Origin: Polynucleobacter sp. AP-Melu-500A-A1
GTDB taxonomy: Bacteria > Pseudomonadota > Gammaproteobacteria > Burkholderiales > Burkholderiaceae
Direction of reading: 5' to 3'
DNA length: 64,000 nucleotides
NCBI RefSeq assembly: GCF_018882125.1
Contig: NZ_JACVOZ010000005.1
Coordinates: 62,001-126,000 of the forward strand
Positions 10,045 to 20,719 of this stretch are shown here, in pieces (the stretch's first letter is position 1; the number at the start of each line of letters is the position of its first letter). Below the pieces are notes generated by a model. That model saw nothing but the letters and a program-made list of their open reading frames with translations. It made no database searches and had not been told where the DNA came from. The translations under genes were made by a program, and so were the position numbers.

Positions 10045-11055
10045 TTAAGAGCTTAGTGCGCCAGATAATAGTTTAGAGGTGATATCCACAATCGGAATTA
10101 CTCTGTCGTAAGCCATGCGGGTCGGGCCAATGACACCGAGAGTTCCGACAATTTGACCGTCGACACTATAAGGTGCGCTAATGACTGCTAAATCCTCATA
10201 AGGTAAGAGATCACTCTCACCACCAATAAAGATTTGAATTCCATCCGCATGACTTGATACATCTAGTAATTGCATGAGAACAGATTTTTGCTCCAACATG
10301 TCAAACATCTTACGAAGCTTATCTAAGTTAGAGCTAAGGTCACCCACATTAAGCAAGCGGCGCTCACCCGAAAGAACGACTTCACCACCACTTAAATTGT
10401 ATTCAGGTACGCCGCTTTGCAATGCTAAAGCCATCAAACCAGAAATATCTGTACGCAAATTATCCAAATCATTTTTAAGAAGTAAGCGTACTTGATCAAA
10501 ACTTTTTCCTGCGAACTGTGCATTAATGTAGTTGCCTGCTTCAATCAGCTGACTTGGGCTGTAATCTTGGGTAGTGGGCAAGATACGATTTTGCACATCA
10601 CCCTCAGGCGTGACCATAATTAACAAGATCTTGCCTTCCCCTAGTCGCAAAAACTCAATGTGCTTAAAAACCTGAGCACGTTTGGGGGTCATCACAACCC
10701 CAGCAAAATGGGTCAGATTTGAGAGCATTTGGGCAGCGGAGATTAAAACCTTTTGCGGTGAATCTGGCAAAAGTCCTTTTTCCACTTCACGAGCTGCTAT
10801 TTCTTCTAAGGGACGAATCGTCACCATCGTATCTACAAATAAACGATAGCCTCTTGGCGTTGGAATACGGCCAGCTGAAGTGTGCGGGCTGGTTACTAAG
10901 CCCATCTCCTCCAGATCAGCCATGACATTACGAATGGTGGCCGCAGAGAGGTCCAGACCGGAGAATCTCGAGAGGGTGCGTGAGCCAATAGGCTGACCCT
11001 CCTCGATATAGCGCTCGATGAGGGTTTTTAGTAAGGCGCGGGAACGTTCATCCAT
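10045..11055 (-). CDS. hrcA: Heat-inducible transcription repressor HrcA
   Basis: Repressor that binds the CIRCE inverted repeat; in the family its activity depends on GroEL. The N-terminal winged helix-turn-helix includes [18 protein letters not shown], followed by [20 protein letters not shown], both diagnostic of HrcA. A GAF-like middle domain and a C-terminal dimerisation region ([21 protein letters not shown]) complete it. 336 residues. It is the first gene of a minus-strand run (hrcA-hemH-grpE-dnaK-dnaJ). The one CIRCE seen in this window is upstream of groES, about 48 kb away. I see none in front of hrcA. Confidence 0.95.
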   Translation of the reverse strand: MDERSRALLKTLIERYIEEGQPIGSRTLSRFSGLDLSAATIRNVMADLEEMGLVTSPHTSAGRIPTPRGYRLFVDTMVTIRPLEEIAAREVEKGLLPDSPQKVLISAAQMLSNLTHFAGVVMTPKRAQVFKHIEFLRLGEGKILLIMVTPEGDVQNRILPTTQDYSPSQLIEAGNYINAQFAGKSFDQVRLLLKNDLDNLRTDISGLMALALQSGVPEYNLSGGEVVLSGERRLLNVGDLSSNLDKLRKMFDMLEQKSVLMQLLDVSSHADGIQIFIGGESDLLPYEDLAVISAPYSVDGQIVGTLGVIGPTRMAYDRVIPIVDITSKLLSGALSS

Positions 11056-11092
11056 GGTGGAAGGGATTTTATGCCTATGGTTTAATCGTTAT

Positions 11093-11998
11093 ATGTTAAG
11101 CCCTTCCCCAAATTCCACCAACAAGGCATTTAGCCGAGTTGCGCTTGTCGGCAAATTTCAGGCAGATGGGATTGAGGAACGCCTTAAAGACCTGGCAAAG
11201 CTGGTTTCTGATCTAGGCTGTGAGGTCTTTATTGAAGCTGCGACCGCAGATCATCTCCAGCTGAAAGACTTCCCAACCAAGGTGGCGGATGATTTTGCCG
11301 GAGTAATTGATTTAGTAGTGGTTTTGGGTGGTGACGGGACAATGTTAGGAATTGGCCGTCAATTGGCTGGTATGAACGTCCCACTGGTAGGAATCAATAT
11401 GGGGCGCCTGGGTTATATGACCGACATCCCCATTCAATCAGTGCAATCCATTCTTCCCAAAATTATTGCCGGTGAATACGAGGCAGATACCAGGACATTG
11501 TTAGATGCGGTCGTTTTGCGCAATGGTAAAGAATTGAATCGTGCCCTCGCCCTCAATGATGTAGTAGTAAATCGCTCTGGTATTTCAGGAATGGTGGAGC
11601 TAGCTGTGAACGTCAATGGCTCCTTCATGTACAACCAACGCTCTGATGGCTTGATTGTGTCAACACCGACTGGCTCAACCGCATATGCACTCTCCGCTGG
11701 CGGACCCATTCTTCATCCGCGTGTTGCTGGAATCTTACTTGCACCGATTGCACCACACTCTCTTTCTAATCGCCCAATTGTCTTACCAGCAGATTCCGAA
11801 ACCATTATTGAAGTAGTTGATGGTCGTGAGGTGATTGTGAATTTTGATATGCAATCCCAAACTGAATTACAAAGTGGCGACAAAATTGAAGTACGCCAAT
11901 CTAGTAAAACTATTACATTCCTTCATCCCTGCGGTCATAGCGACTACAAGACTTTGCGCGAGAAGCTTCACTGGAATGAATACCCATCGACATTTTGA
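11093..11998 (+). CDS. nadK: NAD kinase
   Basis: Phosphorylates NAD to NADP, cytoplasmic. The family motif VVLGGDGTMLG is at residues 77-87 from the chosen start. The NADP-binding ALNDVVVNR and STPTGSTAYALSAGGPI follow. A longer in-frame reading exists from 11018, but it would run into divergent hrcA. The ATG at 11093 gives 301 residues, matching the family. Only 37 bp separate it from the hrcA start, so the two promoters must overlap each other or the coding regions. No clear Shine-Dalgarno is visible. Confidence 0.92.
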   Translation: MLSPSPNSTNKAFSRVALVGKFQADGIEERLKDLAKLVSDLGCEVFIEAATADHLQLKDFPTKVADDFAGVIDLVVVLGGDGTMLGIGRQLAGMNVPLVGINMGRLGYMTDIPIQSVQSILPKIIAGEYEADTRTLLDAVVLRNGKELNRALALNDVVVNRSGISGMVELAVNVNGSFMYNQRSDGLIVSTPTGSTAYALSAGGPILHPRVAGILLAPIAPHSLSNRPIVLPADSETIIEVVDGREVIVNFDMQSQTELQSGDKIEVRQSSKTITFLHPCGHSDYKTLREKLHWNEYPSTF

Positions 11999-12024
11999 TG
12001 TCGTATTTTTTGCTACGCTAATAC

Positions 12025-13689
12025 ATGCTTCAAACTATCTCTCTTCGTGACTTTGTCATCGTCGATCAACTTGAACTAGATTTTGCTGCTGGTTTTACAG
12101 TCCTGACGGGCGAAACTGGTGCCGGTAAATCCATCTTGCTCGATGCGCTGAGCTTGGTATTAGGTGAGCGGGCGGACAGTAGTCAAATTCGTGAAGGCGC
12201 TAATCGCGCAGAAATTTCTGCTCTCTTCAGAATAGACCCAGAACAAACCTCCCACTTTAATAAATGGTTAGATGATCAAGGCTTTCCATTGGAGGATGAT
12301 GGTCAAAGCCTCTTACTCAAAAGAACGGTAGAGGCAAATGGTCGGAGTCGCGCTTTTATTAATGGCAGCATTGCTACCGTGACCCAATTACGGGAAGCTG
12401 GGGATCAGTTGGTAGACATCCATGGCCAACATGCCCATCAACTACTTCTCAAGGGTGGTGCACAACGAGAGCTACTTGATCGTCATGCCGGACTACTTCC
12501 CCTGGCAATAGAGGTAGCCCAAGCCTTTAAAACCCTCAATGACTCTCGCCGCCGTTTAGAGCAAGCAGAAAATGCTGGGCAAGATATTGAGCGTGAACGT
12601 GAACGTCTCGAATGGCAGTTAGAGGAACTCACTGAGCTCTCTCCCATAGAAGGTGAGTGGATGAGTATTCAGAGTGAGCATGCCAGACTAGCGAATGGTG
12701 CCAAAATCATTGGCGGATGCCAAGAGGCTATCGAAACCTTAAGTGATGCTGAGAATTCAGTTGACTCCACATTATCTAAAGCCTCTAACACCATTAGCTC
12801 TTTAGCAGAGCACGATCCAGCGCTCAGTACGATTAGCGAGGCCCTAGCATCAGCACAGATTCAACTCGATGAGGCTATTCATGGGCTCAACCGCTATTTA
12901 CAAAAAGTAGATTTAGATCCTGCGAGATTGGCACAAGTAGAAGACCGTATGCAAGCGCTTCATGGCGCTGCTCGCAAATACCGCAGTGAAGAGGATGCGC
13001 TACCAAAGTTATTGTTAGAAACTTCTGAACGCTTAGAGGCTCTAACGGCATCCCAAAATATCGATGCCCTACGAGAAAAAGTAAAAGCCGAAGAAGCTGC
13101 TTATTTAAAGATTGCAAAACAACTTTCACAAAAACGGAGTAAAGCAGCAACCGAGTTAGGTAAATTAGTGACCGATGGTATGCAAGATTTGTCCATGGCT
13201 GGTGGACAACTGGTAATTGCACTGACACCACTAAATGAAGGTGGTTCGAATGGCTTAGAGCAAATTGAGTTTTTAGTAGCGGGTCATGCTGGCAGTACGC
13301 CTAGATCATTAGCTAAAGTTGCTTCTGGAGGTGAGTTAGCTCGCATTAGTTTGGCCATTAGCGTCATTACCAGCAAGGCCTCATTTACTCCCACCTTAAT
13401 TTTTGATGAAGTAGATGCCGGTATTGGTGGCGCTGTTGCTGAGACCGTAGGCAAACTCTTGCACCAACTCGGGCAATCTCATCAAATTTTGTGTGTCACC
13501 CATTTACCGCAAGTAGCCGCTCAAGGCAACCATCACCTCAAAGTCAGCAAGTCACAACACGCTGATAAAACCATATCTCAGGTTGAAATACTTGGAAGAA
13601 CCGAGCGGGTAGAGGAAGTTGCTCGTATGCTGGGAGGTGCCACCATCACCGACACCACGCGCCGTCATGCACGTGAGTTATTGGGTTAA
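12025..13689 (+). CDS. recN: DNA repair protein RecN
   Basis: SMC-like ATPase acting in double-strand break repair. Walker A is TGETGAGKSILLDAL near residue 35. A long coiled-coil region (roughly 150-370) follows, then the ABC signature KVASGGELARISLAI and Walker B TLIFDEVDAGIGG. 554 residues, full length. It follows nadK by 26 bp, a common pairing in proteobacteria. It converges on glnE with 5 bp between the stops. Confidence 0.94.
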   Translation: MLQTISLRDFVIVDQLELDFAAGFTVLTGETGAGKSILLDALSLVLGERADSSQIREGANRAEISALFRIDPEQTSHFNKWLDDQGFPLEDDGQSLLLKRTVEANGRSRAFINGSIATVTQLREAGDQLVDIHGQHAHQLLLKGGAQRELLDRHAGLLPLAIEVAQAFKTLNDSRRRLEQAENAGQDIERERERLEWQLEELTELSPIEGEWMSIQSEHARLANGAKIIGGCQEAIETLSDAENSVDSTLSKASNTISSLAEHDPALSTISEALASAQIQLDEAIHGLNRYLQKVDLDPARLAQVEDRMQALHGAARKYRSEEDALPKLLLETSERLEALTASQNIDALREKVKAEEAAYLKIAKQLSQKRSKAATELGKLVTDGMQDLSMAGGQLVIALTPLNEGGSNGLEQIEFLVAGHAGSTPRSLAKVASGGELARISLAISVITSKASFTPTLIFDEVDAGIGGAVAETVGKLLHQLGQSHQILCVTHLPQVAAQGNHHLKVSKSQHADKTISQVEILGRTERVEEVARMLGGATITDTTRRHARELLG

Positions 13690-13694
13690 ACAAA

Positions 13695-16517
13695 TTACCC
13701 ATTCGATTTTGGTAAAAATATCTCCTGCCATAGTGCCAGGACAGCATCCCTAGCAAGAATCATTTCAGGATTTCCTTCGAGAAGAACGCGGGTTTTTTCT
13801 GCGCCGTCTAAACGCAAACGATGCTGTTTAGATCGCAGCAAACGATAGGCATCACCGACTGATTGAGCGCTAGCTTGATCAATCAGTTTTAATTCTCCTG
13901 TGATCCTCAGTAAAGCAATATTTCCTAGGTTACCTATTAACTGAGGATGTTGATGGGCATAAGCTAGAACTAGAAATTGCACTATAAATTCAATATCCAC
14001 CATGCCACCTGCATCGTGCTTTAAGTCAAACTCATTACTTGGATTGGGATGGCCTGCATGAACCTTGTGGCGCATCTCCAGTATTTCATTACGCAAATTG
14101 TCAACATTACGTTGCTGACTTAAGACTTCGGCACGTACACCATCAAATACTAGGCCTACGTTTGCATTGCCTGCAGAGCAACGCGCTCTTGTAAGCGCTT
14201 GATGTTCCCATACCCAGGCAGCGTTATCGCCTTCACGCATTTGATACTTTCTAAAAGCCTCGGCATTGGTCACTAAAAAACCTGCTGAACCATTGGGCCG
14301 AAGGCGTGTATCAATTTCAAATAAGCCGCCCGCAGCAGTAAAAGTAGTAAGCCAATTAATCATGCGCTTCGCAAGGAGCCCATAGATCTCACCAGCAGCA
14401 TAGTCGGCTTCATCAGCCTCAAATAAAAATACTAAATCTAAATCTGAGGCGTATCCCAACTCCTTGCCGCCCAATTTTCCATAGGAAATAATGGCAAAAG
14501 GAGGAATGAAATGATCTGGTAAATCAAACTTTGACGCCACGCTTGGCCACACACGCTCAAAAGTAGTCTGCAAAATTAAATCAGCCAATGCGGAAAGATG
14601 GTCACTGACCTTTTCAACTGATAATGCTTGTTCTACTCCAATTCCTAAGTCAGCCAGCAAGGTGATAAAAGTTTCTGTGTGATGCGTGACCCGCAAGATA
14701 TCCATGGCCTGCTCTGATCCATCTCCATTGGCCATCACATCATCAAGACGCATATTTAAATGGGCTTTGACATCACGCAAATACTCTTGGGGATTGTCAA
14801 TTAAGGCTTTTTCTGTTCCTGAATTTAACAAGTAGTCCAGCAAATGGGGATGTCGAGTTAAATACTGCGCACCCCACTGAGAGGACTTTAGCAATGCCAA
14901 GACATTCGAGAGTGCCCTAGGATATTCAGCCAAGATAGATAAATAAGCGCTGCGCCGGGCAATGGCTTCGAGTAAATCAAAAAAACGTAAGAGCGTCGTG
15001 TCAGCATCGCTCGGTGGACTGCCATTGCCCTGCAAACTCTCGGTCGCCTTACGCATGAGCTTATTAAAAATAAGACGACTTTTTTCAGGCAACTGTCTTT
15101 GCTTTGGACTATCAAGCCAACCGTGCCATCTCTGGAAAGCCTGAGGAAAGAAGTTAGCATTAGGCTCCCAATCAAGTGCAACAGGAGCAAGATCTAGGCG
15201 AGTAGCATCATCTAGTAAGAAGGCTTTTTCAAAAAGATGTGCGACCTTATTTTGATGACGATCAAGCTCTGCCAACAAATCAGCCTCCTTTGCATCAGTA
15301 GACTCGAGCATCGATATCGCTAGGCGATGACGTGCAGACTCGTCCTCTGGAAGGTAATGGGTTTGCTGGTCATCCCAAACCTGAATACGATGCTCGAGGC
15401 GCCGAAGAAATAGATAAGCCGACTCCAGATCTTTTACCTCTTGCGCTGGCAAGCTGCCACACCGTTGAATAAGGCTCAGCACTCCTAAGGTTGGGCGCAT
15501 CCTAAAACGAGGATCAGTACCCCCGCGCATTAACTGAAACATTTGCGCCAAAAACTCAATTTCACGAATACCGCCGCGGCCTAATTTAATATCACGGGAG
15601 CGGCCATGTCGACCCGATGATCGCTTCTCCGCCTCCAACTGAATCTGCGCATGCAAGTCACGTATCGAAGCCATCACCCCGTAATCAAGATGCCGACGAT
15701 ATACAAAAGGACGAATCAGTTGCTCAAGTTCTTTTTCACAATGCGCATAAGAGGCGGAGCTTGGCATAGGTGCAATTAAGCGCCCCTTGATCCAGGCATA
15801 GCGCTCCCATTCGCGACCCTGAACCAGTAGATATTCTTCAAGCATGTCCAAGCTACAAACCAGTGGACCAGAATCGCCATTTGGACGCAAACGCATATCT
15901 ACCCGAAACACAAAACCATTAGCATCATGCTCCGAAAGAAGCTTGATTAAACGCTTTCCCATAAGGGTGAACCACTCGTGGTTCGAAAGACTTTTCTCTG
16001 CCCCTACTGTCTCACCTTCGTATTCATAAAGAAAAATTAAATCAATATCTGAGGAAAGGTTGAGCTCGAGGCCACCCAATTTCCCCATACCCACCACCAT
16101 TAAGGGCATTTCAGAATCGGTAGTTTTGCTCCAAGGCAGCCCAAAACGAGCTTGCAAATCAATGCGTATAAAAGCAATCGAATCAGAAACTGCTATTTCA
16201 GCAAAATGGCTAAGGCTATGGGTGACCTCTTCTAGGCTAGCCATGCCATTGAGATCACGAAACGCTACCCATAGCATTAAACGCTGCCGAGCTAGCCGTA
16301 AATTGGCCATGAACTCGGCCTCATCCTGAGCTTGCCTATCTGAGGATACTTTGCAGGCAGACAGCAAATCCTCAATACCCTGTATATCAATTTCTTGCCG
16401 TCCACAGACCCGTAACCACTCGATCCATTCAGGGTGCGCGCTCAGCCAACGGCGCGCATAAGTGGAGTGCTCCTGCAAAAATTCGATTTGTTGCGAAAAT
16501 TCATTCATTTCCCCCAT
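13695..16517 (-). CDS. glnE: Bifunctional glutamine synthetase adenylyltransferase/deadenylase
   Basis: Controls glutamine synthetase by attaching and removing AMP in response to PII protein. Two nucleotidyltransferase domains are visible: GKLGGLELNLSSDIDLIFLY in the N-terminal half (deadenylylation) and GKLGGKELGYASDLDLVFLF in the C-terminal half (adenylylation). Each has the GxSDxD-type metal site. The start is uncertain: a TTG at 16562 would give 955 residues, while ATGs at 16517 or 16508 give about 940. I chose 16517 because it is an ATG and lies just before the conserved EFLQEHSTYARRWL. Divergent from the yhdP-like gene. Confidence 0.92.
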   Translation of the reverse strand: MGEMNEFSQQIEFLQEHSTYARRWLSAHPEWIEWLRVCGRQEIDIQGIEDLLSACKVSSDRQAQDEAEFMANLRLARQRLMLWVAFRDLNGMASLEEVTHSLSHFAEIAVSDSIAFIRIDLQARFGLPWSKTTDSEMPLMVVGMGKLGGLELNLSSDIDLIFLYEYEGETVGAEKSLSNHEWFTLMGKRLIKLLSEHDANGFVFRVDMRLRPNGDSGPLVCSLDMLEEYLLVQGREWERYAWIKGRLIAPMPSSASYAHCEKELEQLIRPFVYRRHLDYGVMASIRDLHAQIQLEAEKRSSGRHGRSRDIKLGRGGIREIEFLAQMFQLMRGGTDPRFRMRPTLGVLSLIQRCGSLPAQEVKDLESAYLFLRRLEHRIQVWDDQQTHYLPEDESARHRLAISMLESTDAKEADLLAELDRHQNKVAHLFEKAFLLDDATRLDLAPVALDWEPNANFFPQAFQRWHGWLDSPKQRQLPEKSRLIFNKLMRKATESLQGNGSPPSDADTTLLRFFDLLEAIARRSAYLSILAEYPRALSNVLALLKSSQWGAQYLTRHPHLLDYLLNSGTEKALIDNPQEYLRDVKAHLNMRLDDVMANGDGSEQAMDILRVTHHTETFITLLADLGIGVEQALSVEKVSDHLSALADLILQTTFERVWPSVASKFDLPDHFIPPFAIISYGKLGGKELGYASDLDLVFLFEADEADYAAGEIYGLLAKRMINWLTTFTAAGGLFEIDTRLRPNGSAGFLVTNAEAFRKYQMREGDNAAWVWEHQALTRARCSAGNANVGLVFDGVRAEVLSQQRNVDNLRNEILEMRHKVHAGHPNPSNEFDLKHDAGGMVDIEFIVQFLVLAYAHQHPQLIGNLGNIALLRITGELKLIDQASAQSVGDAYRLLRSKQHRLRLDGAEKTRVLLEGNPEMILARDAVLALWQEIFLPKSNG

Positions 16518-16588
16518 CTTAATCCGAGCCCAGAACTGGATAGGCAGAAGCTTGGTGGTCAACCATGGGCTGACGGATAATAGAGTCC

Positions 16589-19500
16589 ATGCTGGAAAAC
16601 ATCATCCCGCCTCGCCTCAAAGGTGTATTTGCAAAACGCCCGCCAGGTTCAGGCCAAACTTGGCGTAAGCGCGCTTACATTCTTGCTGGCCTCGTGCTGG
16701 CCTTATTTGTCATTGGCCATTTCGGAGTTCGCTTTGTACTTTGGCCTCAAATAGAAAAATCTAAAGCATCTATTGAAAGGTTGATTAGCGCCCGTATTGG
16801 TGCCGATGTAACGATGGATAAGTTAGAAGTCTCATGGACGTGGATCCGACCCAGCTTTGAACTAGAGGGGCTTCGTTTTAATGGCTCCGATCAATCGAAG
16901 CCGTTATTGTTCATCCAGAAAATTAATGGGGAGTTGAGCTGGAATTCTTTTTACCATTTGGCACCGTATTTTCATGAGCTAAATTTTCAAGGCGCGCAAA
17001 TTTACGTTCAACGTGATAGCAAAGGCCAAGTCACAGTAGCAGGCATCCCCATTCATGGCAAGACTGATGATTACACTGCTGAAAATTGGCTCTTTGCACA
17101 AAATGATATCAACATTAATGACGTCAAATTAATTTGGGATGACCAAAAAAGCCAGAAACTATTAAGTACTATTGATATTCAAAATCTCACTCTTAGCAAT
17201 GGCATTCGGAGACACAAAGGCGCCCTGACAGCGACTACACCCTGGACTAAGGGTCCTGTGGAGATCAAAGTAGACTTTGCTCACCGCCTTACTGGACAAG
17301 CAGGTAATTGGCGTAATTGGATTGGGGCGATTGAATGGGATTTAAATGATATTAACCTTACCCAAATTGCTAAAGAGTTCAAGCTTCGCCCCAATACCCT
17401 AGAGGGCATCCTTAGCTCCAAGGGAAAACTGAACATTGATAACAGTAAGCCTGATGGGGGTGAGATCTATCTAGCCGCAGATAAGCTCATCATTCAATTA
17501 TCCAAAGATGAGGATGCAATCGCGCTGGGAAGATTAGAAACAAACCTCTTCCAAGAAACGATTGACGGAATGATTACTGTTACCACGAAAACCTTTGCGT
17601 GGCGTGAAATTGATGGGCCCAAAAATGCGCCTTTAGAAAACTTAAGCCCCATGACTTTCCGGTGGCGACCCCCTGGCCCTGATGGGGAAATTAAAGAGTT
17701 TGGTTTTTCTTCACCCAAAATTTTGGTGGAAGATGTTGCCTTGTTTGCACTCAATCTGCCGCTCTCTAAAAATGTACATCGCTGGATTAAAGACTCTCAT
17801 GCTGATGGAGAATTACAAAACTTAGACATTAATTGGTCCGAAAGCAAATCACCGCTGGCTGCCCTCAATATTCCAGGTGGTTGGTTTAAATCCAATAAAT
17901 TAGATTTCAATATCAGCACCAAACTCATTAATCTCAGCTTTACGGGTATTAATAAGAACATGCCTTCAGTTACTAATCTCTCTGGGTTTTTGACAGGCAA
18001 TCAAAATCAGGGGAGCTTTAGCGTAAATTCCAATAATCTTGACTTAGATATTAAAGGTCTACTAGCAGATCCCAAAATTCAGCTAGACCAAGCAAAAGGC
18101 CAAATCACGTGGACAAAAACGAAGGGGAACTGGGTTGTCAGCGCTCAAGATCTTGCTTTAAGCAATTCGGAATTAACAACAAACTTAGACCTTAACTATG
18201 TTATCGGGGCTGGCGGGCAAGCTGACCTCCTGTCTTTAGATATGAGCTTTCCAAGGGCCAAACTCACTACCGCCCACCGCTACCTGCCTGTAGATATGGA
18301 TGAGGATACTACTCACTATTTGAGTAAAGCATTTAGTTCAGGAAGTATTCAAAACGGCAAGCTACATATCAAAGGTGATCCTAAAAAAATTCCTTATCCT
18401 AAAGGTAGTGAAGGCGAGTTCACATTAAATCTACCAGTGACTGGAGTGACTTATAGCCCAGTGCCAACCCTGCCAAGCAATCAAGGCGTATGGCTAGCAT
18501 TTAATAATGTCGATGGTGTCATCGCAATGAAAAACGAATTGCTCACGATAGACATTAATCAAGGGAGCTTTAAACAAGTGGCCCTTAGTAAATTCCATGC
18601 AGAAATTCCGAGCGTCAGCGCCAAGCAATTGATGCTGAACGTAAATGGCAACGCTCAGGGGGAGATGTCTCAAATGCTCGACTATGTGCTCGCCTCACCA
18701 GTAGGAAAACAGCAGCCCAATTTAGAAAAGCATTTACATGCTTCTGGCAATGCCAGCCTTGATCTTGGCTTGAAAATTCCGCTTTCAGGCAACGCTGATA
18801 CGAGTATTGATATGAAACTCACCCTTCCAGGCAACAAGGTTCAATGGGGTGACATACCACCCCTTGAAAACCTAAAGGGGAAAATTCGCATTACCGATAC
18901 CAATCCAGAATTTGATGATGTGACTGCTAACTTTTTAGGTGGCTCCCTTAAAATTGCTACCTCACCCTCGACTCCAGGGAATCAGAATTACAGTATCACT
19001 GGTGATATTCAAGCAAACTTTATTAAGAATTATTTTGCAACTCATGCAAATCATCAAGTAAATGCGCTGACAAAGGCGCTAAGTGGTTCAATCAAATATG
19101 ATGGCAATCTCAATTTTTCTAAAGCCGGTGGTGAAACAAATTTGAAATTTGATATGCGGAACTTTGGCAGTGCAGCCCCATACCCAGCCTCCAAAGCAGT
19201 TGGTCTTCCTATGAGTGGACAGCTCACCCTGAAAAATACCCAGGCTAATAAAACAAATCCAAGCAACATTAGTTGGGCTGGAAAAATGGGTGATCTGTAT
19301 GCCGTACAAGGTGTACTGGGGTCTGATAATGAAGTTCGTGCGGCCTTAGGAATAGGTGGTCCAGCCAACCTTCCACAACAAGGGTTTAGCCTCAATCTAC
19401 TGCTCAATGAGTTGAACTTTGATGCATGGCATGAATTTTTTGACAGCCAACATAAATCTGCTGCTGCTCAAGAAACGCATCGCTCAAGTAGTGGCAGTTC

Positions 19501-20719
19501 TCAAATCACAGCTCAGATCAAAAAACTGACTGCTTTTGAACACAATTGGAATGATGTGGGCATTATCAGTAACCAAAAGAATGGTGCTTGGCAAATACGT
19601 CTTCTCTCGCAGCAGGCTGCTGGGCAAATTCAATTCCAAGAAGCAAATCAAGATCACCCCAATGGTTTACTCAGTGGCTCGATGAGTCGACTACGAATGA
19701 CTGAAGATGCCGCCAATGTATTACCCAAGACCTCTACTGGCACCACTACCAATCAAAAAGTTCTTGAGCCAAACGACATCCCAAGCTTAGATTTAACGAT
19801 CGAGGATTTTGCGTGGTCTAGGGCACTTCTAGGGCAAGTCAAAATCAAAGCCATATCAAGCAACAATGTATTGAAGTTGGATTCTTTTCAAACAAATAAT
19901 CCGCAAGCTTCCACTAATACATCTGGCCAATGGACAGGAGCAACGCAAAACCAAGCCGATCATACGCAAATTAAAGTCAGCAGTAATGTTAAAGATGCTG
20001 GTCAACTGATTGCTCACTGGAGTCCACAGAAGTCGGTAGAGGGCGGTCAAGGACTGGTTACAGCGAATGCCCAATGGGATGGCTCTCCTTTTAACCCGCA
20101 ATATGAAACCCTTACAGGGAAGGCCAACCTCAGCCTTACCAAAGGACGCTTGCTTGAAGTTGATACCAGTGGCGCCCAACTCTTAGATGTACTGAGTTTG
20201 CAAAGTCTATTTAAGTTTGCTACCTTAGATTTACAAGGCAGCGTTGGTGGCATTGCCAGCAAAGGAACCACTTTTAGCTCGATCAATGGTGGATTTGATA
20301 TCAATAACGGGATTGCACAAACGAAGGAATTTTCAATGCAGCTTGATCAAGCTCGTGTAGCCATGATTGGCCAAATTAATCTTGCTAAGCAAACTCAAGA
20401 TCTGCGCGTGACGGTTTTCCCTACGATTGATGCTACCGCTGGCTCACTAGCTGCTTTTGCAATTAACCCCCTCATTGGATTGGGCGCACTTTTGGGTCAG
20501 TACTTAATTACCAGCCAAATTAATCGTAATTTTCAGTCGGACTATTTAGTTCAGGGATCCTGGACAGATCCGGAGATCATTCTCCTTGATCCAAAGGGCC
20601 AGCCGATTGATCCCAAAACGCTAGACACCATTCGCAGCAAAGAACTGCTGAGGGAACAAAGTAAGCCAGCTCCTATCAACCCTCCCAATACTCCAAGTAA
20701 TCAACCTACACCCTCATGA
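16589..20719 (+). CDS. YhdP family AsmA-like envelope protein
   Basis: Very large (1376-residue) protein with one N-terminal membrane anchor (about residues 29-52) and a long periplasmic part. That part is built of repetitive beta-rich, low-complexity Asn/Ser/Lys-rich segments, typical of AsmA/YhdP/TamB proteins that bridge the periplasm and help phospholipid transport to the outer membrane. The C-terminal region (VFPTIDATAGSLAAFAINP, LITSQINRNFQSDY, GSWTDPEIILLD) matches the conserved end of this family. It ends in a Pro-rich tail. Its stop overlaps the nitrilase start by 4 bp. Lipid-transport role is family knowledge, not shown here. Confidence 0.85.
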   Translation: MLENIIPPRLKGVFAKRPPGSGQTWRKRAYILAGLVLALFVIGHFGVRFVLWPQIEKSKASIERLISARIGADVTMDKLEVSWTWIRPSFELEGLRFNGSDQSKPLLFIQKINGELSWNSFYHLAPYFHELNFQGAQIYVQRDSKGQVTVAGIPIHGKTDDYTAENWLFAQNDININDVKLIWDDQKSQKLLSTIDIQNLTLSNGIRRHKGALTATTPWTKGPVEIKVDFAHRLTGQAGNWRNWIGAIEWDLNDINLTQIAKEFKLRPNTLEGILSSKGKLNIDNSKPDGGEIYLAADKLIIQLSKDEDAIALGRLETNLFQETIDGMITVTTKTFAWREIDGPKNAPLENLSPMTFRWRPPGPDGEIKEFGFSSPKILVEDVALFALNLPLSKNVHRWIKDSHADGELQNLDINWSESKSPLAALNIPGGWFKSNKLDFNISTKLINLSFTGINKNMPSVTNLSGFLTGNQNQGSFSVNSNNLDLDIKGLLADPKIQLDQAKGQITWTKTKGNWVVSAQDLALSNSELTTNLDLNYVIGAGGQADLLSLDMSFPRAKLTTAHRYLPVDMDEDTTHYLSKAFSSGSIQNGKLHIKGDPKKIPYPKGSEGEFTLNLPVTGVTYSPVPTLPSNQGVWLAFNNVDGVIAMKNELLTIDINQGSFKQVALSKFHAEIPSVSAKQLMLNVNGNAQGEMSQMLDYVLASPVGKQQPNLEKHLHASGNASLDLGLKIPLSGNADTSIDMKLTLPGNKVQWGDIPPLENLKGKIRITDTNPEFDDVTANFLGGSLKIATSPSTPGNQNYSITGDIQANFIKNYFATHANHQVNALTKALSGSIKYDGNLNFSKAGGETNLKFDMRNFGSAAPYPASKAVGLPMSGQLTLKNTQANKTNPSNISWAGKMGDLYAVQGVLGSDNEVRAALGIGGPANLPQQGFSLNLLLNELNFDAWHEFFDSQHKSAAAQETHRSSSGSSQITAQIKKLTAFEHNWNDVGIISNQKNGAWQIRLLSQQAAGQIQFQEANQDHPNGLLSGSMSRLRMTEDAANVLPKTSTGTTTNQKVLEPNDIPSLDLTIEDFAWSRALLGQVKIKAISSNNVLKLDSFQTNNPQASTNTSGQWTGATQNQADHTQIKVSSNVKDAGQLIAHWSPQKSVEGGQGLVTANAQWDGSPFNPQYETLTGKANLSLTKGRLLEVDTSGAQLLDVLSLQSLFKFATLDLQGSVGGIASKGTTFSSINGGFDINNGIAQTKEFSMQLDQARVAMIGQINLAKQTQDLRVTVFPTIDATAGSLAAFAINPLIGLGALLGQYLITSQINRNFQSDYLVQGSWTDPEIILLDPKGQPIDPKTLDTIRSKELLREQSKPAPINPPNTPSNQPTPS

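Noticed and set aside
11018..11092. N-terminal extension of nadK
   Set aside because: It would overlap the divergent hrcA gene and adds residues not seen in NAD kinases; the ATG at 11093 gives the usual length.
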